DNA of 64,000 bases from Undibacterium sp. 5I1 (GCF_034314085.1 NZ_JAVIWI010000001.1:2232001-2296000), one strand, 5' to 3'. Shown: positions 27,374 to 38,646, numbered from the stretch's first letter. Notes: generated by a model from the letters alone, not told the origin. Program-made: numbers and translations.

Positions 27374-27754
27374 CTATGCTTTAGCAGCGACGACCTTGCG
27401 AGCAGGCAATTTCTCTTTAATACGAGCAGATTTACCTGAACGCTCACGCAAGTAGTACAACTTGGCGCGGCGTACGTCACCACGACGTTTAACTTCGATC
27501 GAAGCGATCAGCGGAGAATACAATTGGAATGTACGCTCAACGCCTTCACCAGATGAAATCTTACGAACGATGAAGTTAGAATTCAAACCACGGTTACGAC
27601 GAGAAATAACAACGCCTTCGTAAGCCTGAGCACGCTTGCGTGTGCCTTCAACTACGTTAACGCTGACAACGACTGTGTCACCAGGTGCGAAGTCTGGAAT
27701 ACTTTTACCGAGGCGCGCAATTTCTTCTGCCTCTAATTTTTGGATCAGATCCAT
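27374..27754 (-). CDS. rplS: 50S ribosomal protein L19
   Basis: 126 residues. [20 protein letters not shown] and [20 protein letters not shown] are diagnostic of bL19. It sits at the 30S-50S interface of the ribosome. Last gene of the classical rpsP-rimM-trmD-rplS operon, 125 bases after trmD. The C-terminal tail RKVVAAKA is Lys/Ala-rich as usual. Confidence 0.98.
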   Translation of the reverse strand: MDLIQKLEAEEIARLGKSIPDFAPGDTVVVSVNVVEGTRKRAQAYEGVVISRRNRGLNSNFIVRKISSGEGVERTFQLYSPLIASIEVKRRGDVRRAKLYYLRERSGKSARIKEKLPARKVVAAKA

Positions 27755-27879
27755 TTTTTTACTCCGGATACCATCTTGCTGACGCTAAATACAACAATGC
27801 TCAGTAGAGGATGGGGTTTAACATGCAAGACTAAAAATTATCTAGCCTTACGCTTAGTACCAAATCTTACGATTCGGCT

Positions 27880-28638
27880 TTACAACAAATTACTTAAAAA
27901 CTTTTCATCAGCACGACTGAGCAAACCTGCTTCGCGTGCTTGCACTATCAAATCTGGTCGCTTAAGCTGGCTAGCTTCAAGAGATCTTTCACGTCGCCAT
28001 TTTTCAATTTCAGCGTGATTACCCCCCATCAAAACAGCCGGCACAACCGCATTTTCGAAGATTTCTGGCCTAGTGTAATGCGGACAATCGAGCAAACCAT
28101 TGACAAAGCTATCCTGTATCGCTGAGGCATCATCGTGCAAAACACCCGGCAATTGCCTGATAACAGAATCCATCAACGCCATGGCTGGAATTTCACCACC
28201 GGATAGAACAAAATCGCCAAGGCTAATTTCTTCATCCACATAGCTATCCAACAAACGTTGATCAACTGCCTCATAGCGACCACATAGCAATACAACGCCA
28301 GACAACTGCGACAAATCCATCACTCGCTGGTGGCTTAGCGGATGTCCCTGTGGTGACAAATAAATCACTTTGGGAGCAATCGCATCCACATTTGCCAAAT
28401 TGATCTGCCTTGCTTTAGCAGCTTCAATAGCTGCTTGCAACGGCTTAGCCAACATCACCATGCCGGGACCGCCGCCATATGGCCTGTCGTCCACAGTACG
28501 ATGTTTGTCAGTCGTAAAATCACGTGGATTCCACAAAGACAAAGCACATCGACCTTGCTCAAATGCCCGCCGGGTAACACCAGACTGCGTGAGCGCAGTG
28601 AACATTTCAGGGAAAAGTGTAATGACATCAAATTGCAT
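27880..28638 (-). CDS. trmD: tRNA (guanine-N1)-methyltransferase
   Basis: 252 residues with the SPOUT fold. Motifs: [19 protein letters not shown], the AdoMet trefoil-knot segment [20 protein letters not shown], and [20 protein letters not shown]. It methylates G37 of tRNAs reading CNN/proline-type codons, preventing frameshifting. It overlaps no neighbour and lies 41 bases after rimM in the operon. Confidence 0.98.
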   Translation of the reverse strand: MQFDVITLFPEMFTALTQSGVTRRAFEQGRCALSLWNPRDFTTDKHRTVDDRPYGGGPGMVMLAKPLQAAIEAAKARQINLANVDAIAPKVIYLSPQGHPLSHQRVMDLSQLSGVVLLCGRYEAVDQRLLDSYVDEEISLGDFVLSGGEIPAMALMDSVIRQLPGVLHDDASAIQDSFVNGLLDCPHYTRPEIFENAVVPAVLMGGNHAEIEKWRRERSLEASQLKRPDLIVQAREAGLLSRADEKFLSNLL

Positions 28639-28679
28639 CTAAAATGCCTTCCGATTCCATTAAGCGACTCCCATGTTCA

Positions 28680-29237
28680 CTAATAATCTGTACCCCAGTC
28701 AACCGTAATTTTGCCAGCCTTTTGATCCACTTCTTTAACAAAGTTCTCAACAAAAGGAATCAGGCGTTCATGTTTAGGCAAATCAATCTCTGGAATATCC
28801 GAAGCAGCCACACGCAAAATAGGGTGAGCTCCGTTATCCATCAAATCTCTGACTTGACCCAGATGTTCGCCCTGCAGATTGTGTACCGACAAACCAATCA
28901 AATCCAACCAATAGAATTCTCCCTCAGATAAAGCGGGAAAATGACTACGAGGAATTTTGACTGCGGAGCCTTTCAGCCCCTCTGCTGTATTTCTATCCAC
29001 CACACCGACTAATTTTGCTACAACATCTTCACCATGAATTTTAACTTCCAGGCGATCAACATCATGCAATTCCGGGCGCAACGGAGGATTCTCTAACCAC
29101 CAAGTTTTGGCAGTCATTAACGCATCTGCATCAGAAGAATAAGGACGTATCCTCACCCAACCATGAATGCCATATGCTCCCGAGATATAGCCAACCAAGA
29201 CTAAATCATCAGGAGCACGTACTCCAACTGACGTCAT
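28680..29237 (-). CDS. rimM: 16S rRNA processing protein
   Basis: 185 residues. N-terminal RimM barrel (LVGYISGAYGIHGWVRIRPY) followed by a PRC-barrel (GEFYWLDLIGLSVHNLQGEH). It binds S19 and assists maturation of the 30S head. Second gene of the operon, 17 bases after rpsP. Confidence 0.97.
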   Translation of the reverse strand: MTSVGVRAPDDLVLVGYISGAYGIHGWVRIRPYSSDADALMTAKTWWLENPPLRPELHDVDRLEVKIHGEDVVAKLVGVVDRNTAEGLKGSAVKIPRSHFPALSEGEFYWLDLIGLSVHNLQGEHLGQVRDLMDNGAHPILRVAASDIPEIDLPKHERLIPFVENFVKEVDQKAGKITVDWGTDY

Positions 29238-29254
29238 AGACAGAACAACAGCGA

Positions 29255-29506
29255 TTAAGCTGCTGCCTTGCCAGACTGAGCTACCAGACGAGCGACTGCT
29301 GGTGACAATTGTGCACCAACGCCTTGCCAGTAAGCCAAGCGATCTGCTGCAACACGAACTGTCTCAGCATTGCCAGTTGCTACCGGGTTGTAAAAACCGA
29401 TACGTTCGATGAAACGGCCATCACGACGATTGCGTGAATCTGTTGCAACGATGTTGTAAAAAGGGCGCTTTTTTGCGCCACCACGAGCTAAACGAATAAC
29501 GACCAT
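29255..29506 (-). CDS. rpsP: 30S ribosomal protein S16
   Basis: 83 residues starting [20 protein letters not shown], the S16 signature, with [19 protein letters not shown]. First gene of the operon. A ribosomal component needed for 30S assembly. The promoter must lie in the roughly 120-base gap to the divergent TM2-like gene. Confidence 0.98.
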   Translation of the reverse strand: MVVIRLARGGAKKRPFYNIVATDSRNRRDGRFIERIGFYNPVATGNAETVRVAADRLAYWQGVGAQLSPAVARLVAQSGKAAA

Positions 29507-29720
29507 AATATTTCCAAAAAATGTCTAAACGCGGAAAAAGCCGCAAATTATAGCGTGAACAGCATGGAAACAGCAAGCACTATCCCACTTTCTGTGGCGG
29601 TAAGGAGCCAAATTTAGGAGAGATTACAAAATGACAACGCATTCTGAGGTAGTAATATCAAAGCAGACAGCACGCTCTTGCTCTAGAATCATGCATTACT
29701 TTGCCGGAGCCCTCCACTTA

Positions 29721-30137
29721 ATGAAAACACCACACAAAAATAAAACTCTGAGCACATTGCTCGCGGCGACGTTAGGCAGCGTTGGTGCTCATCGCTTTTA
29801 TCTTTACGGGAAAAAAGATCTTTGGGGATGGCTACATTTCATCACGTTACCGCTGTCCTGGCTATTGGGGCACTTCTACTTTGGCACGCCACTCTTAATT
29901 ACCGCCGCACCTATCGTACTTTCATTTTTGATCGCAACATTAGAGGCGCTATTGATTGGCTTAACGCCGGATGAAAAATGGGATACAAACCACAATGCGC
30001 AATCAGGACAAGTCAGCGACTCTAATTGGCCAATCGCATTAATCTTGGTGCTGACGCTAGGCGTTGGGGCTTTTGCCTTGATTGCAACGATTGCACGTGC
30101 ATTTGACCTGCTATACACGGGCGGATCATTCGGTTAA
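29721..30137 (+). CDS. Small TM2-like membrane protein
   Basis: 138 residues from the ATG at 29721. Earlier ATGs at 29631 and 29691 are in frame, but the residues they add are not membrane-like. STLLAATLGSVGAHRFYLYG with KKDLWGWLHF is the TM2-type GxxGxHRFYLG turn. Three or four hydrophobic segments follow, ending in IATIARAFDLLYTGGSFG. TM2 proteins are of unknown function. It is divergent from rpsP and convergent with an acyl-CoA dehydrogenase. Confidence 0.78.
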   Translation: MKTPHKNKTLSTLLAATLGSVGAHRFYLYGKKDLWGWLHFITLPLSWLLGHFYFGTPLLITAAPIVLSFLIATLEALLIGLTPDEKWDTNHNAQSGQVSDSNWPIALILVLTLGVGAFALIATIARAFDLLYTGGSFG

Positions 30138-30162
30138 GTACTGCGTAAAATCGTCAATACCT

Positions 30163-30253
30163 AAATATACTCCGACCCTGTATATTTTTAATGCCCAGAG
30201 AACTAATGGACAATAAGACATCATTCACATAGTTGAAGGGGGAGTATATTAAA
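30163..30253. repeat. Dispersed ATACTCCCC element, copy E
   Basis: AATATACTCC (30164-30173) is matched inverted by GGAGTATATT (30241-30250). Its complement strand carries TTATTGTCCATTAG in the centre. It aligns with copy A at 5.7 kb. Located between convergent genes, just before a terminator. Confidence 0.65.
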
Positions 30254-30314
30254 CAGCGGGCGTCAATGTTATTACCAAGCAGTCCAATTTAAAATAGTCT
30301 CAAGTCAACGATAC

Positions 30315-30348
30315 AAACATAAAAGCGGCCTAGGCCGCTTTTATGTTT
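30315..30348. terminator. Bidirectional terminator, perfect 34-base palindrome
   Basis: AAACATAAAAGCGGCCT followed directly by its exact complement, then TT. Serves the convergent TM2-like and acyl-CoA dehydrogenase genes. Confidence 0.85.
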
Positions 30349-30375
30349 TTTACTACAATTGATACAAGCCAATAT

Positions 30376-32166
30376 TTAGAACTGCTCTTCCGACATCGCT
30401 AATACACCAGCACTACCATCAACAATTGAACTACGCAAACCTTGCGCTGCCGACAAAATATGGTCTGCAAAAAAACGAGCGGTCGCAATTTTCGCTTTAT
30501 AAAAACTGGCATCGCCGTCACCGGCTTGCAATTTTTGCTGAGCAACCAAAGCGGCGCGCGCCATTTGCCATCCACCTAATACAATACCCGCCAATTTAAG
30601 GTAAGGAACGCTACCTGCAAAAACCGCTTTTATATCAGACTTAAAGTTAGCGGCAACATAGGTGATAACCTCTTCCATTGCATCAGCGCCTTCTAACAAC
30701 TGACGCTGAATAGCGATCAAATCGTCTGACTGCGTCATAGCCAACTCTGCAGCGGTTTTGCGTACTTGCGCAATAATGCCTTTTGCTGTCGCACCGCCAT
30801 CACGGGCCGTTTTCCGTCCAACTAAATCGTTTGCCTGTATTGCGGTTGTACCTTCGTAAATCGTCAAGATCTGTGCATCACGATAGTGCTGTGCCGCACC
30901 GGTTTCTTCAATGAAGCCCATGCCGCCATGTACCTGCACGCCAGTTGATGTGACATTCAAGGACATCTCAGTAGACCAACCTTTGACAATCGGCACGAGA
31001 TATTCATAGAAAGCGAGATTCATTTTTCGCACTGTTTCATCACCATGGTGATGAGCTGCATCACTTGCAGCAGCAGCCACATAAGCCAAGGCACGAGCAC
31101 CTTCCGTTTGCGCGCGCATCGACATCAACATGCGACGCACATCAGGGTGATGAATAATAGTGACAGGCCCGGCAGAACCTGCCAGATCGCGGGACTGTAC
31201 GCGCTCTTTAGCATAGCAAACGGCTTTTTGATAAGCGCGCTCAGCGATCGCAATGCCTTGCATACCAACACCGAAACGCGCGGCATTCATCATGATGAAC
31301 ATGTATTCCAAACCACGGTTTTCTTCGCCAACCAAAGTACCAATAGCACCGCCGTTATCGCCAAATTGCAATACTGCGGTTGGGCTCGCCTTGATTCCCA
31401 GTTTGTGCTCTATCGAAACGCAATGGGCATCATTACGCGCCCCCAAAGAACCGTCTGGGTTAACCATAAATTTCGGCACAAGGAAGAGAGAAATCCCTTT
31501 AACGCCCTCAGGCGCATCCGGTGTGCGGGCCAGCACCAGATGGACGATATTTTCTGCCATATCGTGTTCACCATAGGTGATATAAATTTTTGTACCAAAA
31601 ATCTTAAACGTGCCATCGCCTTGCGGAACCGCTTTGGTGCGAACCATCGCCAAATCCGATCCGGCTTGTGGCTCCGTCAAATTCATCGTACCTGTCCATT
31701 TACCAGCAATCAGCTTCTCTAAATACAGCGCTTTTTGCGCATCGCTACCAGCAGTCAACAAAGCCTCAATCGCGCCGTCAGTTAGAAGCGGGCACAATGC
31801 AAATGAGATACTAGCGGAATTCAGCATTTCGATACACGGCGTAGCGACCAGCTTAGGCAATCCTTGACCGCCGAATTCTGTAGGATGCTGCACACCTTGC
31901 CACCCCGCTTCGCCAAACATCTTAAAAGCTTCCTTAAAGCCTTTGGTGGTGAATACCTGACCTTCTTTCCAATAGCTTGGCGCTTGATCACCAGTCCAGT
32001 TTAAAGGAGCAACAACCTCGCCTGCAAATTTGGCATTCTCTTCAAGCACAGCCTCAACTGTCTCCGGGGTCGCATCTTCGCATCCGGGCAAAGCATTGAC
32101 TTCAGCCAAACCTGCCAACTCGTTCATAACGAACAGCATATCTTTCAAGGGCGCAACGTAGCTCAT
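30376..32166 (-). CDS. Acyl-CoA dehydrogenase, DmdC-like large form
   Basis: 596 residues from ATG 32166, which has GGAGTGAAT just ahead; the frame is open 24 codons further. This is the large acyl-CoA dehydrogenase type with an extra C-terminal domain, related to 3-methylmercaptopropionyl-CoA dehydrogenase DmdC. Motifs: MNLTEPQAGSDLAMVRTKAV, KIYITYGEHDMAENIVHLVL, GVQVHGGMGFIEETGAAQHY and IYEGTTAIQANDLVGRKTAR. It oxidises an acyl-CoA with FAD and hands electrons to ETF, whose two genes lie immediately upstream on the same strand. Confidence 0.93.
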   Translation of the reverse strand: MSYVAPLKDMLFVMNELAGLAEVNALPGCEDATPETVEAVLEENAKFAGEVVAPLNWTGDQAPSYWKEGQVFTTKGFKEAFKMFGEAGWQGVQHPTEFGGQGLPKLVATPCIEMLNSASISFALCPLLTDGAIEALLTAGSDAQKALYLEKLIAGKWTGTMNLTEPQAGSDLAMVRTKAVPQGDGTFKIFGTKIYITYGEHDMAENIVHLVLARTPDAPEGVKGISLFLVPKFMVNPDGSLGARNDAHCVSIEHKLGIKASPTAVLQFGDNGGAIGTLVGEENRGLEYMFIMMNAARFGVGMQGIAIAERAYQKAVCYAKERVQSRDLAGSAGPVTIIHHPDVRRMLMSMRAQTEGARALAYVAAAASDAAHHHGDETVRKMNLAFYEYLVPIVKGWSTEMSLNVTSTGVQVHGGMGFIEETGAAQHYRDAQILTIYEGTTAIQANDLVGRKTARDGGATAKGIIAQVRKTAAELAMTQSDDLIAIQRQLLEGADAMEEVITYVAANFKSDIKAVFAGSVPYLKLAGIVLGGWQMARAALVAQQKLQAGDGDASFYKAKIATARFFADHILSAAQGLRSSIVDGSAGVLAMSEEQF

Positions 32167-32335
32167 ATTCACTCCAAATTCACTCAAAAAAAGGACAGGA
32201 TATTCAGGATCATCACAAACCTGCTTACCCTGCCCCATTTATATTGAAAGATTGAATGCGACGACTTCTGCCCATCGCATTCGTATCAATTTAATTCATC
32301 TGCTTACTTTTATTACTATTTCAGCGAATACCTAC

Positions 32336-33265
32336 TTAGCCCAACTCAGTAACCAGTTGCGGAACAATGTCGAACAAATCGCCGACGATGCCATAGTCAG
32401 CAACTGAAAAGATCGGTGCTTCTGGATCTTTGTTGATCGCAACGATGACTTTAGAATCTTTCATGCCGGCGAGATGCTGAATTGCCCCAGAAATACCAAC
32501 TGCGATATATAACTGTGGCGCTACAATTTTGCCAGTCTGACCAACTTGCCAATCGTTTGGCACATAACCAGCATCAACTGCCGCACGGGATGCTCCCATT
32601 GCTGCACCGAGCTTATCTGCCAGCGGTTCCAATACTTTAAATGCATCTGCGGAACCCATACCACGACCACCAGAGACGATCACTTTCGCTGCAGTCAATT
32701 CAGGACGATCGGATTTTGCCAACTCACGTGAAACGAAGGCCGATTTACCAGAATCAGCAACTGCTGCGATCGTCTCTACCGCAGCAGAACCACCAGTAGC
32801 CGCTGCATCAAAACCTGTACTGCGCACTGTGATTACCTTAATCGCGTCAGTCGACTGCACTGTAGCAATTGCATTACCAGCGTAGATTGGGCGCTCGAAA
32901 GTATCGGGAGTGTCGACTTTAGTAATTTCAGAGATTTGCGATACGTCCAGCTTAGCAGCGACACGTGGCAAAATATTTTTACCATAAGCAGTCGCTGGCG
33001 CAAGGATGTGACTATAAGCAGCAGCAATTGCCAGTGCTTGTTCTGCGACGTTTTCAGCTAAACCATCAGCAAAATGCGCTGCGTCTGCGTGCAATACTTT
33101 ACTCACGCCAGCAATTTGTGCTGCTGCTTGTGCGGCCGCTGCAGCATTAAAACCTGCAACCAATACGTGGACGTCGCCACCGCATTGGATCGCAGCAGTA
33201 ATCGTATTTAAGGTGCTGCCTTTGAGGCTAGCATTGTCGTGTTCAGCGATGACAAGTGTAGTCAT
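32336..33265 (-). CDS. etfA: Electron transfer flavoprotein, alpha subunit
   Basis: 309 residues from ATG 33265, preceded by GGGAAA; an upstream ATG at 33277 is in frame. The FAD-binding C-terminal domain has [40 protein letters not shown] and [20 protein letters not shown]. It forms a heterodimer with EtfB and collects electrons from acyl-CoA dehydrogenases for ETF-quinone oxidoreductase. Operon: etfB, etfA, acyl-CoA dehydrogenase. Confidence 0.97.
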   Translation of the reverse strand: MTTLVIAEHDNASLKGSTLNTITAAIQCGGDVHVLVAGFNAAAAAQAAAQIAGVSKVLHADAAHFADGLAENVAEQALAIAAAYSHILAPATAYGKNILPRVAAKLDVSQISEITKVDTPDTFERPIYAGNAIATVQSTDAIKVITVRSTGFDAAATGGSAAVETIAAVADSGKSAFVSRELAKSDRPELTAAKVIVSGGRGMGSADAFKVLEPLADKLGAAMGASRAAVDAGYVPNDWQVGQTGKIVAPQLYIAVGISGAIQHLAGMKDSKVIVAINKDPEAPIFSVADYGIVGDLFDIVPQLVTELG

Positions 33266-33355
33266 GATGTTTCCCACATAAATTGGGGGGCCGTAATCGC
33301 CACCCCCAAATGATTATTCTTAAAGATAAAAAGCTTAATCCAGTGCGAACTGAGA

Positions 33356-34108
33356 TTAGCCCAATACTTTGGCTTCGTTTTTCAGCTTAGCGACCAGCGT
33401 TGCTACGTCAGGGACTTTAATGCCAGCGGAGCGTTTCGCCGGCTCAACGACTTTGAGTGTCTTTACGCGTGAAGCAACATCGACGCCCAAATCAGCAGGC
33501 TTAACGTTATCCAGCTGCTTTTTCTTTGCCTTCATAATATTAGGCAGAGTCACATAGCGCGGCTCGTTAAGGCGCAAATCGGTCGTGACAATTGCAGGCA
33601 GAGTCAGAGACAAAGTTTCGAGACCACCGTCAACTTCACGCGTCACCGTTGCCTTACCGTCAGCAATAGTGACTTTAGATGCAAAAGTCGCTTGAGGCCA
33701 GCCAAGCAGAGCAGCCAACATCTGACCAGTTTGATTGCAGTCATCATCAATCGCTTGCTTGCCAAGAATAATCAATCGCGGTTGCTCTTTATCAGCCAAC
33801 GCTTTGAGTAATTTAGCCACTGCCAAAGGCTGCAACTCTGCATCGCTTTCGACCAAAATTCCGCGATCAGCACCAATTGCCATTGCTGTACGAAGTGTCT
33901 CCTGGCATTGCGCGACACCGCATGATACTGCGATAACTTCAGTAACGACACCCGCTTCTTTCAAACGCATCGCTTCTTCTACAGCGATTTCATCGAATGG
34001 ATTCATGGACATTTTGACATTGGCGATATCAACACCACTGCCATCGGATTTGACGCGTACTTTGACGTTATAGTCGACGACACGTTTGACTGGTACCAGG
34101 ACTTTCAT
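33356..34108 (-). CDS. etfB: Electron transfer flavoprotein, beta subunit
   Basis: 250 residues. [20 protein letters not shown] at the N-terminus, [18 protein letters not shown] and [20 protein letters not shown] (AMP/adenosine site) identify Etf[21 protein letters not shown] is the recognition loop that docks on dehydrogenases. First gene of the ETF operon. Confidence 0.97.
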   Translation of the reverse strand: MKVLVPVKRVVDYNVKVRVKSDGSGVDIANVKMSMNPFDEIAVEEAMRLKEAGVVTEVIAVSCGVAQCQETLRTAMAIGADRGILVESDAELQPLAVAKLLKALADKEQPRLIILGKQAIDDDCNQTGQMLAALLGWPQATFASKVTIADGKATVTREVDGGLETLSLTLPAIVTTDLRLNEPRYVTLPNIMKAKKKQLDNVKPADLGVDVASRVKTLKVVEPAKRSAGIKVPDVATLVAKLKNEAKVLG

Positions 34109-34347
34109 AGTTCTGCCTTTGTAGAAATTAAACTCATTTTAAACAGATGACGATACTAAGTAATAGTTATTGATCTTGATGAATTCTGATATTACATGGA
34201 ATGCGACGGTCTTTAATTGACGTGCACGTTAACTGCTCCAATTATAAGACGAAATGCTAAGTAGTCGCTCAATTTAGCACGATCGTTCTTTTCAGACCAG
34301 AAGTGCAGTAGAGCAGACTACCTAAATCGTCTCTTAGTATAGGTAAA
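34109..34347. other. Upstream region of the ETF operon
   Basis: Non-coding; the ETF promoter should be here on the minus strand. No operator symmetry noticed. Confidence 0.4.
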
Positions 34348-34385
34348 ATGAAAAAAGCCCGCGTTGCATTGCGGGCTTTTTTCAT
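34348..34385. terminator. Strong hairpin upstream of etfB and upstream of the TusA-like stop
   Basis: A 15-base perfect stem ATGAAAAAAGCCCGC with GCGGGCTTTTTTCAT and an eight-base loop. Its T-runs on both strands make it a likely terminator for the minus-strand TusA-like gene. Confidence 0.8.
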
Positions 34386-34451
34386 TGATGGCGCTTGTTT
34401 GTCACGCTATTTTCTCAGTTGTGACGCTTTAACATGACCTATCAATCAAAC

Positions 34452-34679
34452 TTATTTCCGTTTGATAAAGTATTCATATTCTGCACTGCCTTCCAAATGA
34501 GACAACAACTCATTACCGGTTTGCTTGGAGAAGGCTTTGAAATCGCGCACAGAGCCGGGATCTGTTGCAATCACGTGGAGAACTTCGCCCGTGATCATGT
34601 CGGCCAGCGCTTTTTTCGTCTTTAAAATTGGAAGCGGACAATTCAGTCCACGTGCGTCCAGTTCTTTATTGAATTGCAT
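34452..34679 (-). CDS. TusA/SirA-family sulfur carrier protein
   Basis: 75 residues from ATG 34679; a start nine codons upstream is possible. ELDARGLNCPLPILKTKKAL contains the conserved Cys-Pro-x-Pro of TusA-like proteins, and VIATDPGSVRDFKAFSKQTG is the second signature. It carries persulfide sulfur in the cytosol, for tRNA thiolation or molybdenum cofactor and sulfur metabolism. Which one is unclear, as no partner genes are adjacent. Confidence 0.93.
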   Translation of the reverse strand: MQFNKELDARGLNCPLPILKTKKALADMITGEVLHVIATDPGSVRDFKAFSKQTGNELLSHLEGSAEYEYFIKRK

Positions 34680-34872
34680 GATTTTTCCAGTAGCGGGAAT
34701 AAACAAATTGAAACAACAACTTCATTTTTTTACAAAGTCATTACAAAAACTTTGCACCAATTCTACCGGAAAATTAATCAACATGGTGCAACGCAGCAAC
34801 TCAAGAAAAAAATCGAGTGATATTCGTAATTTTTTGCACAACTTTAGTGAGAATCTGTTGCGGATTCATCAC
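34680..34872. other. Spacer between the TusA-like gene and the Nudix gene
   Basis: Nothing gene-like seen. Likely contains the TusA-like promoter and the end of the alaS transcript. Confidence 0.35.
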
Positions 34873-35391
34873 TCAGGAACTGCCCCAATCAGCAAAAACT
34901 GGCTCAAGACCGTTCGCGCGCATCCAGTCAGCCATTGCATAACCAGTACCGGCTCGCCAAGGACGCAACTTCTCCGGTTGAATCAAACGATATTCCAGTA
35001 ATTCTGGTGACAAACGAATCTCGCCGGATGCCTTTACATGATAGGCAATGATGACTTCGTTTTTTTTGATGAACTCATACACGCCAATCAAATTGATCTG
35101 ATCAGCGTCGAGATTAGTCTCTTCTTTGAGTTCTCTGGCGATACCTTGCTCAGGCGTTTCGCCGCGCTCCATGAACCCGGTAATCAGCGCAAACACTTTT
35201 TCTGGCCACGCGGCATTACGCGCCAACAAAATATGTCCTTCGACCTCGACTAGGGCTGCCAGAACTGGCAAAGGATTATCCCAATGTGTCCAATGACCTT
35301 CTGGACACGCTAAACGGATTTTTCCCGCTTCCTGCTCATCAGAGCGATGCTCAAGCGATTGGGCACATACCGGACAGAATTTGATTTCCAT
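34873..35391 (-). CDS. Nudix hydrolase with zinc-ribbon N-terminus
   Basis: 172 residues. CPVCAQSLEHR and CPEGHWTHWDNPLPVLAALV show a small zinc-ribbon-like head, as in NADH pyrophosphatases. It is followed by the Nudix box GFMERGETPEQGIARELKEE-TNL. The C-terminal SQPWE array of NudC is absent, so it probably acts on another nucleoside diphosphate derivative. Only seven bases from the GNAT gene stop, so co-transcribed with alaS and GNAT. Confidence 0.87.
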   Translation of the reverse strand: MEIKFCPVCAQSLEHRSDEQEAGKIRLACPEGHWTHWDNPLPVLAALVEVEGHILLARNAAWPEKVFALITGFMERGETPEQGIARELKEETNLDADQINLIGVYEFIKKNEVIIAYHVKASGEIRLSPELLEYRLIQPEKLRPWRAGTGYAMADWMRANGLEPVFADWGSS

Positions 35392-35398
35392 CAGAAAC

Positions 35399-35917
35399 CT
35401 AACGTGACATTAGTGGAACTTGGGGCTGTTTAGGATGAAAACGCGCCATAGAATAAGTATCGATGAAAACCCCATTGCGCAAAGAATGTGCGCGATGGGT
35501 TCCCTCAATTTCAAAACCAAATTTGTTATACAGGTGAATTGCCGCGGCATTATCGGCGTAGACATAAAGCTCAAGACGCAACAAATTAAGCCAGTTATCG
35601 GCCAGATTCATCAACTCCACCATTAATGCCGTACCAACGCCGCGGCCGCTAAAAGAGTCCGCCACACCCATTCCCAAAGAGGCTACATGGCGTCGCCTGA
35701 CCGCACTCTCTACATGCAAACCCGCCGTGCCAACGATCACACCGTCGTACATCGCGATAAGCAAAGTGTCATTCGGATTAAACTGTTTTAAACGCTCCTG
35801 CCACATCTCAACGGTAGGATGTGGTAATTGCAAGGTATTAGAGTACGCATTGGTACTTGCATATACCCGCTGTATCTGAGCGGCATCTGTTAATTCAGCA
35901 CGGCGGATAAATATCAT
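35399..35917 (-). CDS. GNAT-family N-acetyltransferase
   Basis: 172 residues. The acetyl-CoA P-loop is [20 protein letters not shown] near residue 80, with [20 protein letters not shown] (beta-4/alpha-4 and Asn/Tyr motif). Substrate unknown; small-molecule or protein N-acetylation. Its ATG overlaps the alaS stop (ATGA), implying translational coupling with alanyl-tRNA synthetase. Confidence 0.9.
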   Translation of the reverse strand: MIFIRRAELTDAAQIQRVYASTNAYSNTLQLPHPTVEMWQERLKQFNPNDTLLIAMYDGVIVGTAGLHVESAVRRRHVASLGMGVADSFSGRGVGTALMVELMNLADNWLNLLRLELYVYADNAAAIHLYNKFGFEIEGTHRAHSLRNGVFIDTYSMARFHPKQPQVPLMSR

Positions 35918-38526
35918 AGGCGCTCTTTAATCCAGTTAGGTACAGCTGCCAAGGCTTTAGGTAAACCAGATGGATCAGTGCCACCCGCCTGGGCAATATC
36001 AGGACGGCCGCCACCTTTGCCACCAACCTGCTGAGCCACAAAGTTCACCAAGTCACCCGCCTTAATTTTTGAAGTTGCATCATCAGTCACACCTGCGACC
36101 AAACTGACTTTGCCTTCATTGACTGCGGCCAATACGATGGCGGCTGTTTTCAATTTATCTTTAAGCTTAATCATAGTTTCGCGCAATGCGGTTGCGTCTG
36201 CACCTTCCATCATTGCTGCCAATACTTTGACACCGTTGATCTCTACCGCCTGATCTGCCAAGGCCTCACCCTGATTTGCAGCTGCCTTAGACTTCAGAGT
36301 AGCCAGTTCTTTTTCTAGAGACTTCATCTGATCTTGCCATTGCGCTATGCGCTGGGTTAATTTCTCTGGTTGAGTTTTGAGAGCGGCTGCGATCTCATTC
36401 ACACGCTGGTTCAAGGTTTGCACCAGTTCAAGTGCGACTTCACCAGTAACCGCCTCAACACGGCGTATTCCTGCGGCAACCCCGCCTTCTGACACAATTT
36501 TAAACAGACCAATATCGCCGGTACGGGTCACATGCGTGCCACCGCACAACTCACGTGACGTACCAATATCCAATACGCGCACTTCATCGCCATACTTCTC
36601 ACCAAACAAAGCCATTGCACCATGCTTGATCGCATCGTCATACGACATTACTTGCGCTTGCGCAGCCACATTGGACAAAATTTCGCGGTTGACTATCGTT
36701 TCTACTTGCAGAATCTGGTCGTCGGTCATCGGTGCGTTGTGGCTGAAATCGAAACGGGTTTTCTCAGCGTCAACCAAGGAACCTTTTTGCGATACATGCG
36801 CGCCCAATACTTCACGCAAGGCCTTGTGCATTAAATGCGTAGCCGAGTGATTACGCACTGTTTGCGCGCGCACGGCTGTTGCGACTTGCGCGTGCAAACT
36901 TTGTCCAACTTCTAATGTGCCAGTAATTAATGTACCGTGATGACCAAATACATCGGCCTGGATTTTTTGCGTATCCGCGACCTCAAACACCGCTCCGGCG
37001 CTGGATTTTAAAACACCAGAGTCACCGCACTGACCGCCAGATTCAGCATAGAAAGGCGTCACATCCAGCACCACAATACCTGCCTGACCAGCTTGCAATT
37101 GAGAGACCGCGCTGCCATCGACGTACAAAGCAATCACTTTACTGTCGTTACTCAGTTGCTCGTAGCCGACAAACTTCGTTTTGTCCCCGCTGTATTCAAT
37201 TGCCGCAGCCATTTTGAACTTACCTGCAGCACGAGCAGTTTGCTTCTGATGCGCCATAGCAGCATCAAAACCAGCTTCGTCCAGCACCACATTGCGCTCA
37301 CGGCAAATATCTGCCGTCAGATCCAACGGGAAGCCGTAGGTGTCATACAAGGTGAAAGCCGTCGCGCCATCCAGATTTTTGCTGTCTTTGGCGAGTGCTG
37401 CTTCCAGAATCTTCATGCCATGTTCCAGCGTTTCGCCAAAACGTTCTTCTTCCTGTTTCAAAACCTGAGCAACGCGCTCGCCAGCCTCTGCCAACTCGGG
37501 ATAAGCCTCACCCATTTCTTTCACGAGATCAGCAACTAGTTTGTAGAAAAATGGCTGTGGCTGACCTAGCTTGTGACCATGACGCAGAGCACGGCGCGTG
37601 ATACGACGCAAGACATAACCGCGTCCTTCGTTACCGGGAATAATGCCGTCAACAATCAAAAAACCTGCGCAGCGGATGTGATCCGCAATGACTTTTAAAG
37701 AATTGTGATGTAGATCGGTACAGCCCGTTTCGCGCGCGGCGGCTTTAATCAAATTTTGGAAGATATCAATTTCGTAGTTGGAGTGCACATGCTGCAATAC
37801 CGCCGCAATGCGCTCCAGTCCCATACCGGTATCGACGCAAGGTTTTGGCAAAGGATGCAAAACGCCTTGCTCATCCTTGTTGAATTGCATGAACACCAGA
37901 TTCCAGATTTCGATAAAACGATCACCGTTTTCATCAGGTGAACCTGGAGGACCACCCCAGATATCGGCGCCGTGATCATAAAAAATTTCAGAACACGGAC
38001 CACATGGTCCTGTGTCTGCCATCTGCCAGAAATTGTCTGATGCGTAACGAGCGCCTTTATTGTCGCCGATACGGATAATGCGTTCAGGCGGTACGCCGAT
38101 TTCGTTTTTCCAGATATCGTAGGCTTCGTCATCTTCCTGATACACCGTCACCGTCAGCTTGTCTTTTGGCAGGCCATAAACGACAGTCAGCAATTCCCAT
38201 GCATAGTTGATTGCATCGCGCTTGAAGTAATCACCGAAGGAAAAATTACCCAGCATTTCAAAAAATGTGTGGTGACGGGCTGTGTAACCGACGTTTTCCA
38301 GATCGTTATGCTTACCACCTGCTCGCACGCTGCGCTGCGCCGTGGTTGCGCGGGTGTAATTGCGCTTGTCCTGACCTAGGAAAACATCCTTAAATTGCAC
38401 CATGCCGGAGTTGGTGAACAACAGAGTCGGGTCATTGCCGGGGATAAGGCTGGACGAACGGACTCGTGTATGGCCTTTGGATTCGAAAAAGCTGAGGAAT
38501 TTATCGCGGATTTCAGACGAGTTCAT
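35914..38526 (-). CDS. alaS: Alanyl-tRNA synthetase
   Basis: 870 residues, the full bacterial length. Class II catalytic core at the N-terminus ([39 protein letters not shown]), editing domain with [16 protein letters not shown] (HxxxH) and CGGTHV, and a C-terminal C-Ala domain ending [20 protein letters not shown]. It charges tRNA-Ala and deacylates Ser/Gly-tRNA-Ala. First gene of a three-gene unit with GNAT and Nudix proteins. Confidence 0.98.
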   Translation of the reverse strand: MNSSEIRDKFLSFFESKGHTRVRSSSLIPGNDPTLLFTNSGMVQFKDVFLGQDKRNYTRATTAQRSVRAGGKHNDLENVGYTARHHTFFEMLGNFSFGDYFKRDAINYAWELLTVVYGLPKDKLTVTVYQEDDEAYDIWKNEIGVPPERIIRIGDNKGARYASDNFWQMADTGPCGPCSEIFYDHGADIWGGPPGSPDENGDRFIEIWNLVFMQFNKDEQGVLHPLPKPCVDTGMGLERIAAVLQHVHSNYEIDIFQNLIKAAARETGCTDLHHNSLKVIADHIRCAGFLIVDGIIPGNEGRGYVLRRITRRALRHGHKLGQPQPFFYKLVADLVKEMGEAYPELAEAGERVAQVLKQEEERFGETLEHGMKILEAALAKDSKNLDGATAFTLYDTYGFPLDLTADICRERNVVLDEAGFDAAMAHQKQTARAAGKFKMAAAIEYSGDKTKFVGYEQLSNDSKVIALYVDGSAVSQLQAGQAGIVVLDVTPFYAESGGQCGDSGVLKSSAGAVFEVADTQKIQADVFGHHGTLITGTLEVGQSLHAQVATAVRAQTVRNHSATHLMHKALREVLGAHVSQKGSLVDAEKTRFDFSHNAPMTDDQILQVETIVNREILSNVAAQAQVMSYDDAIKHGAMALFGEKYGDEVRVLDIGTSRELCGGTHVTRTGDIGLFKIVSEGGVAAGIRRVEAVTGEVALELVQTLNQRVNEIAAALKTQPEKLTQRIAQWQDQMKSLEKELATLKSKAAANQGEALADQAVEINGVKVLAAMMEGADATALRETMIKLKDKLKTAAIVLAAVNEGKVSLVAGVTDDATSKIKAGDLVNFVAQQVGGKGGGRPDIAQAGGTDPSGLPKALAAVPNWIKERL

Positions 38527-38615
38527 AGTAATTTTCAGGGCAGATTGATGCGGTTTTAAAAAGTTAGCTCTTGATTATACGTGATAACTTCCGGCATTTT
38601 GTGCCATAAAAACAA

Positions 38616-38646
38616 AACCCGCCTGGCGTCGAATGCCAGACGGGTT
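38616..38646. terminator. Hairpin between alaS and the small periplasmic protein gene
   Basis: AACCCG-CTGGC pairs with GCCAG-CGGGTT, T-rich afterwards. Upstream of alaS and downstream of the minus-strand gene at 38741, so probably that gene's terminator. Confidence 0.65.
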
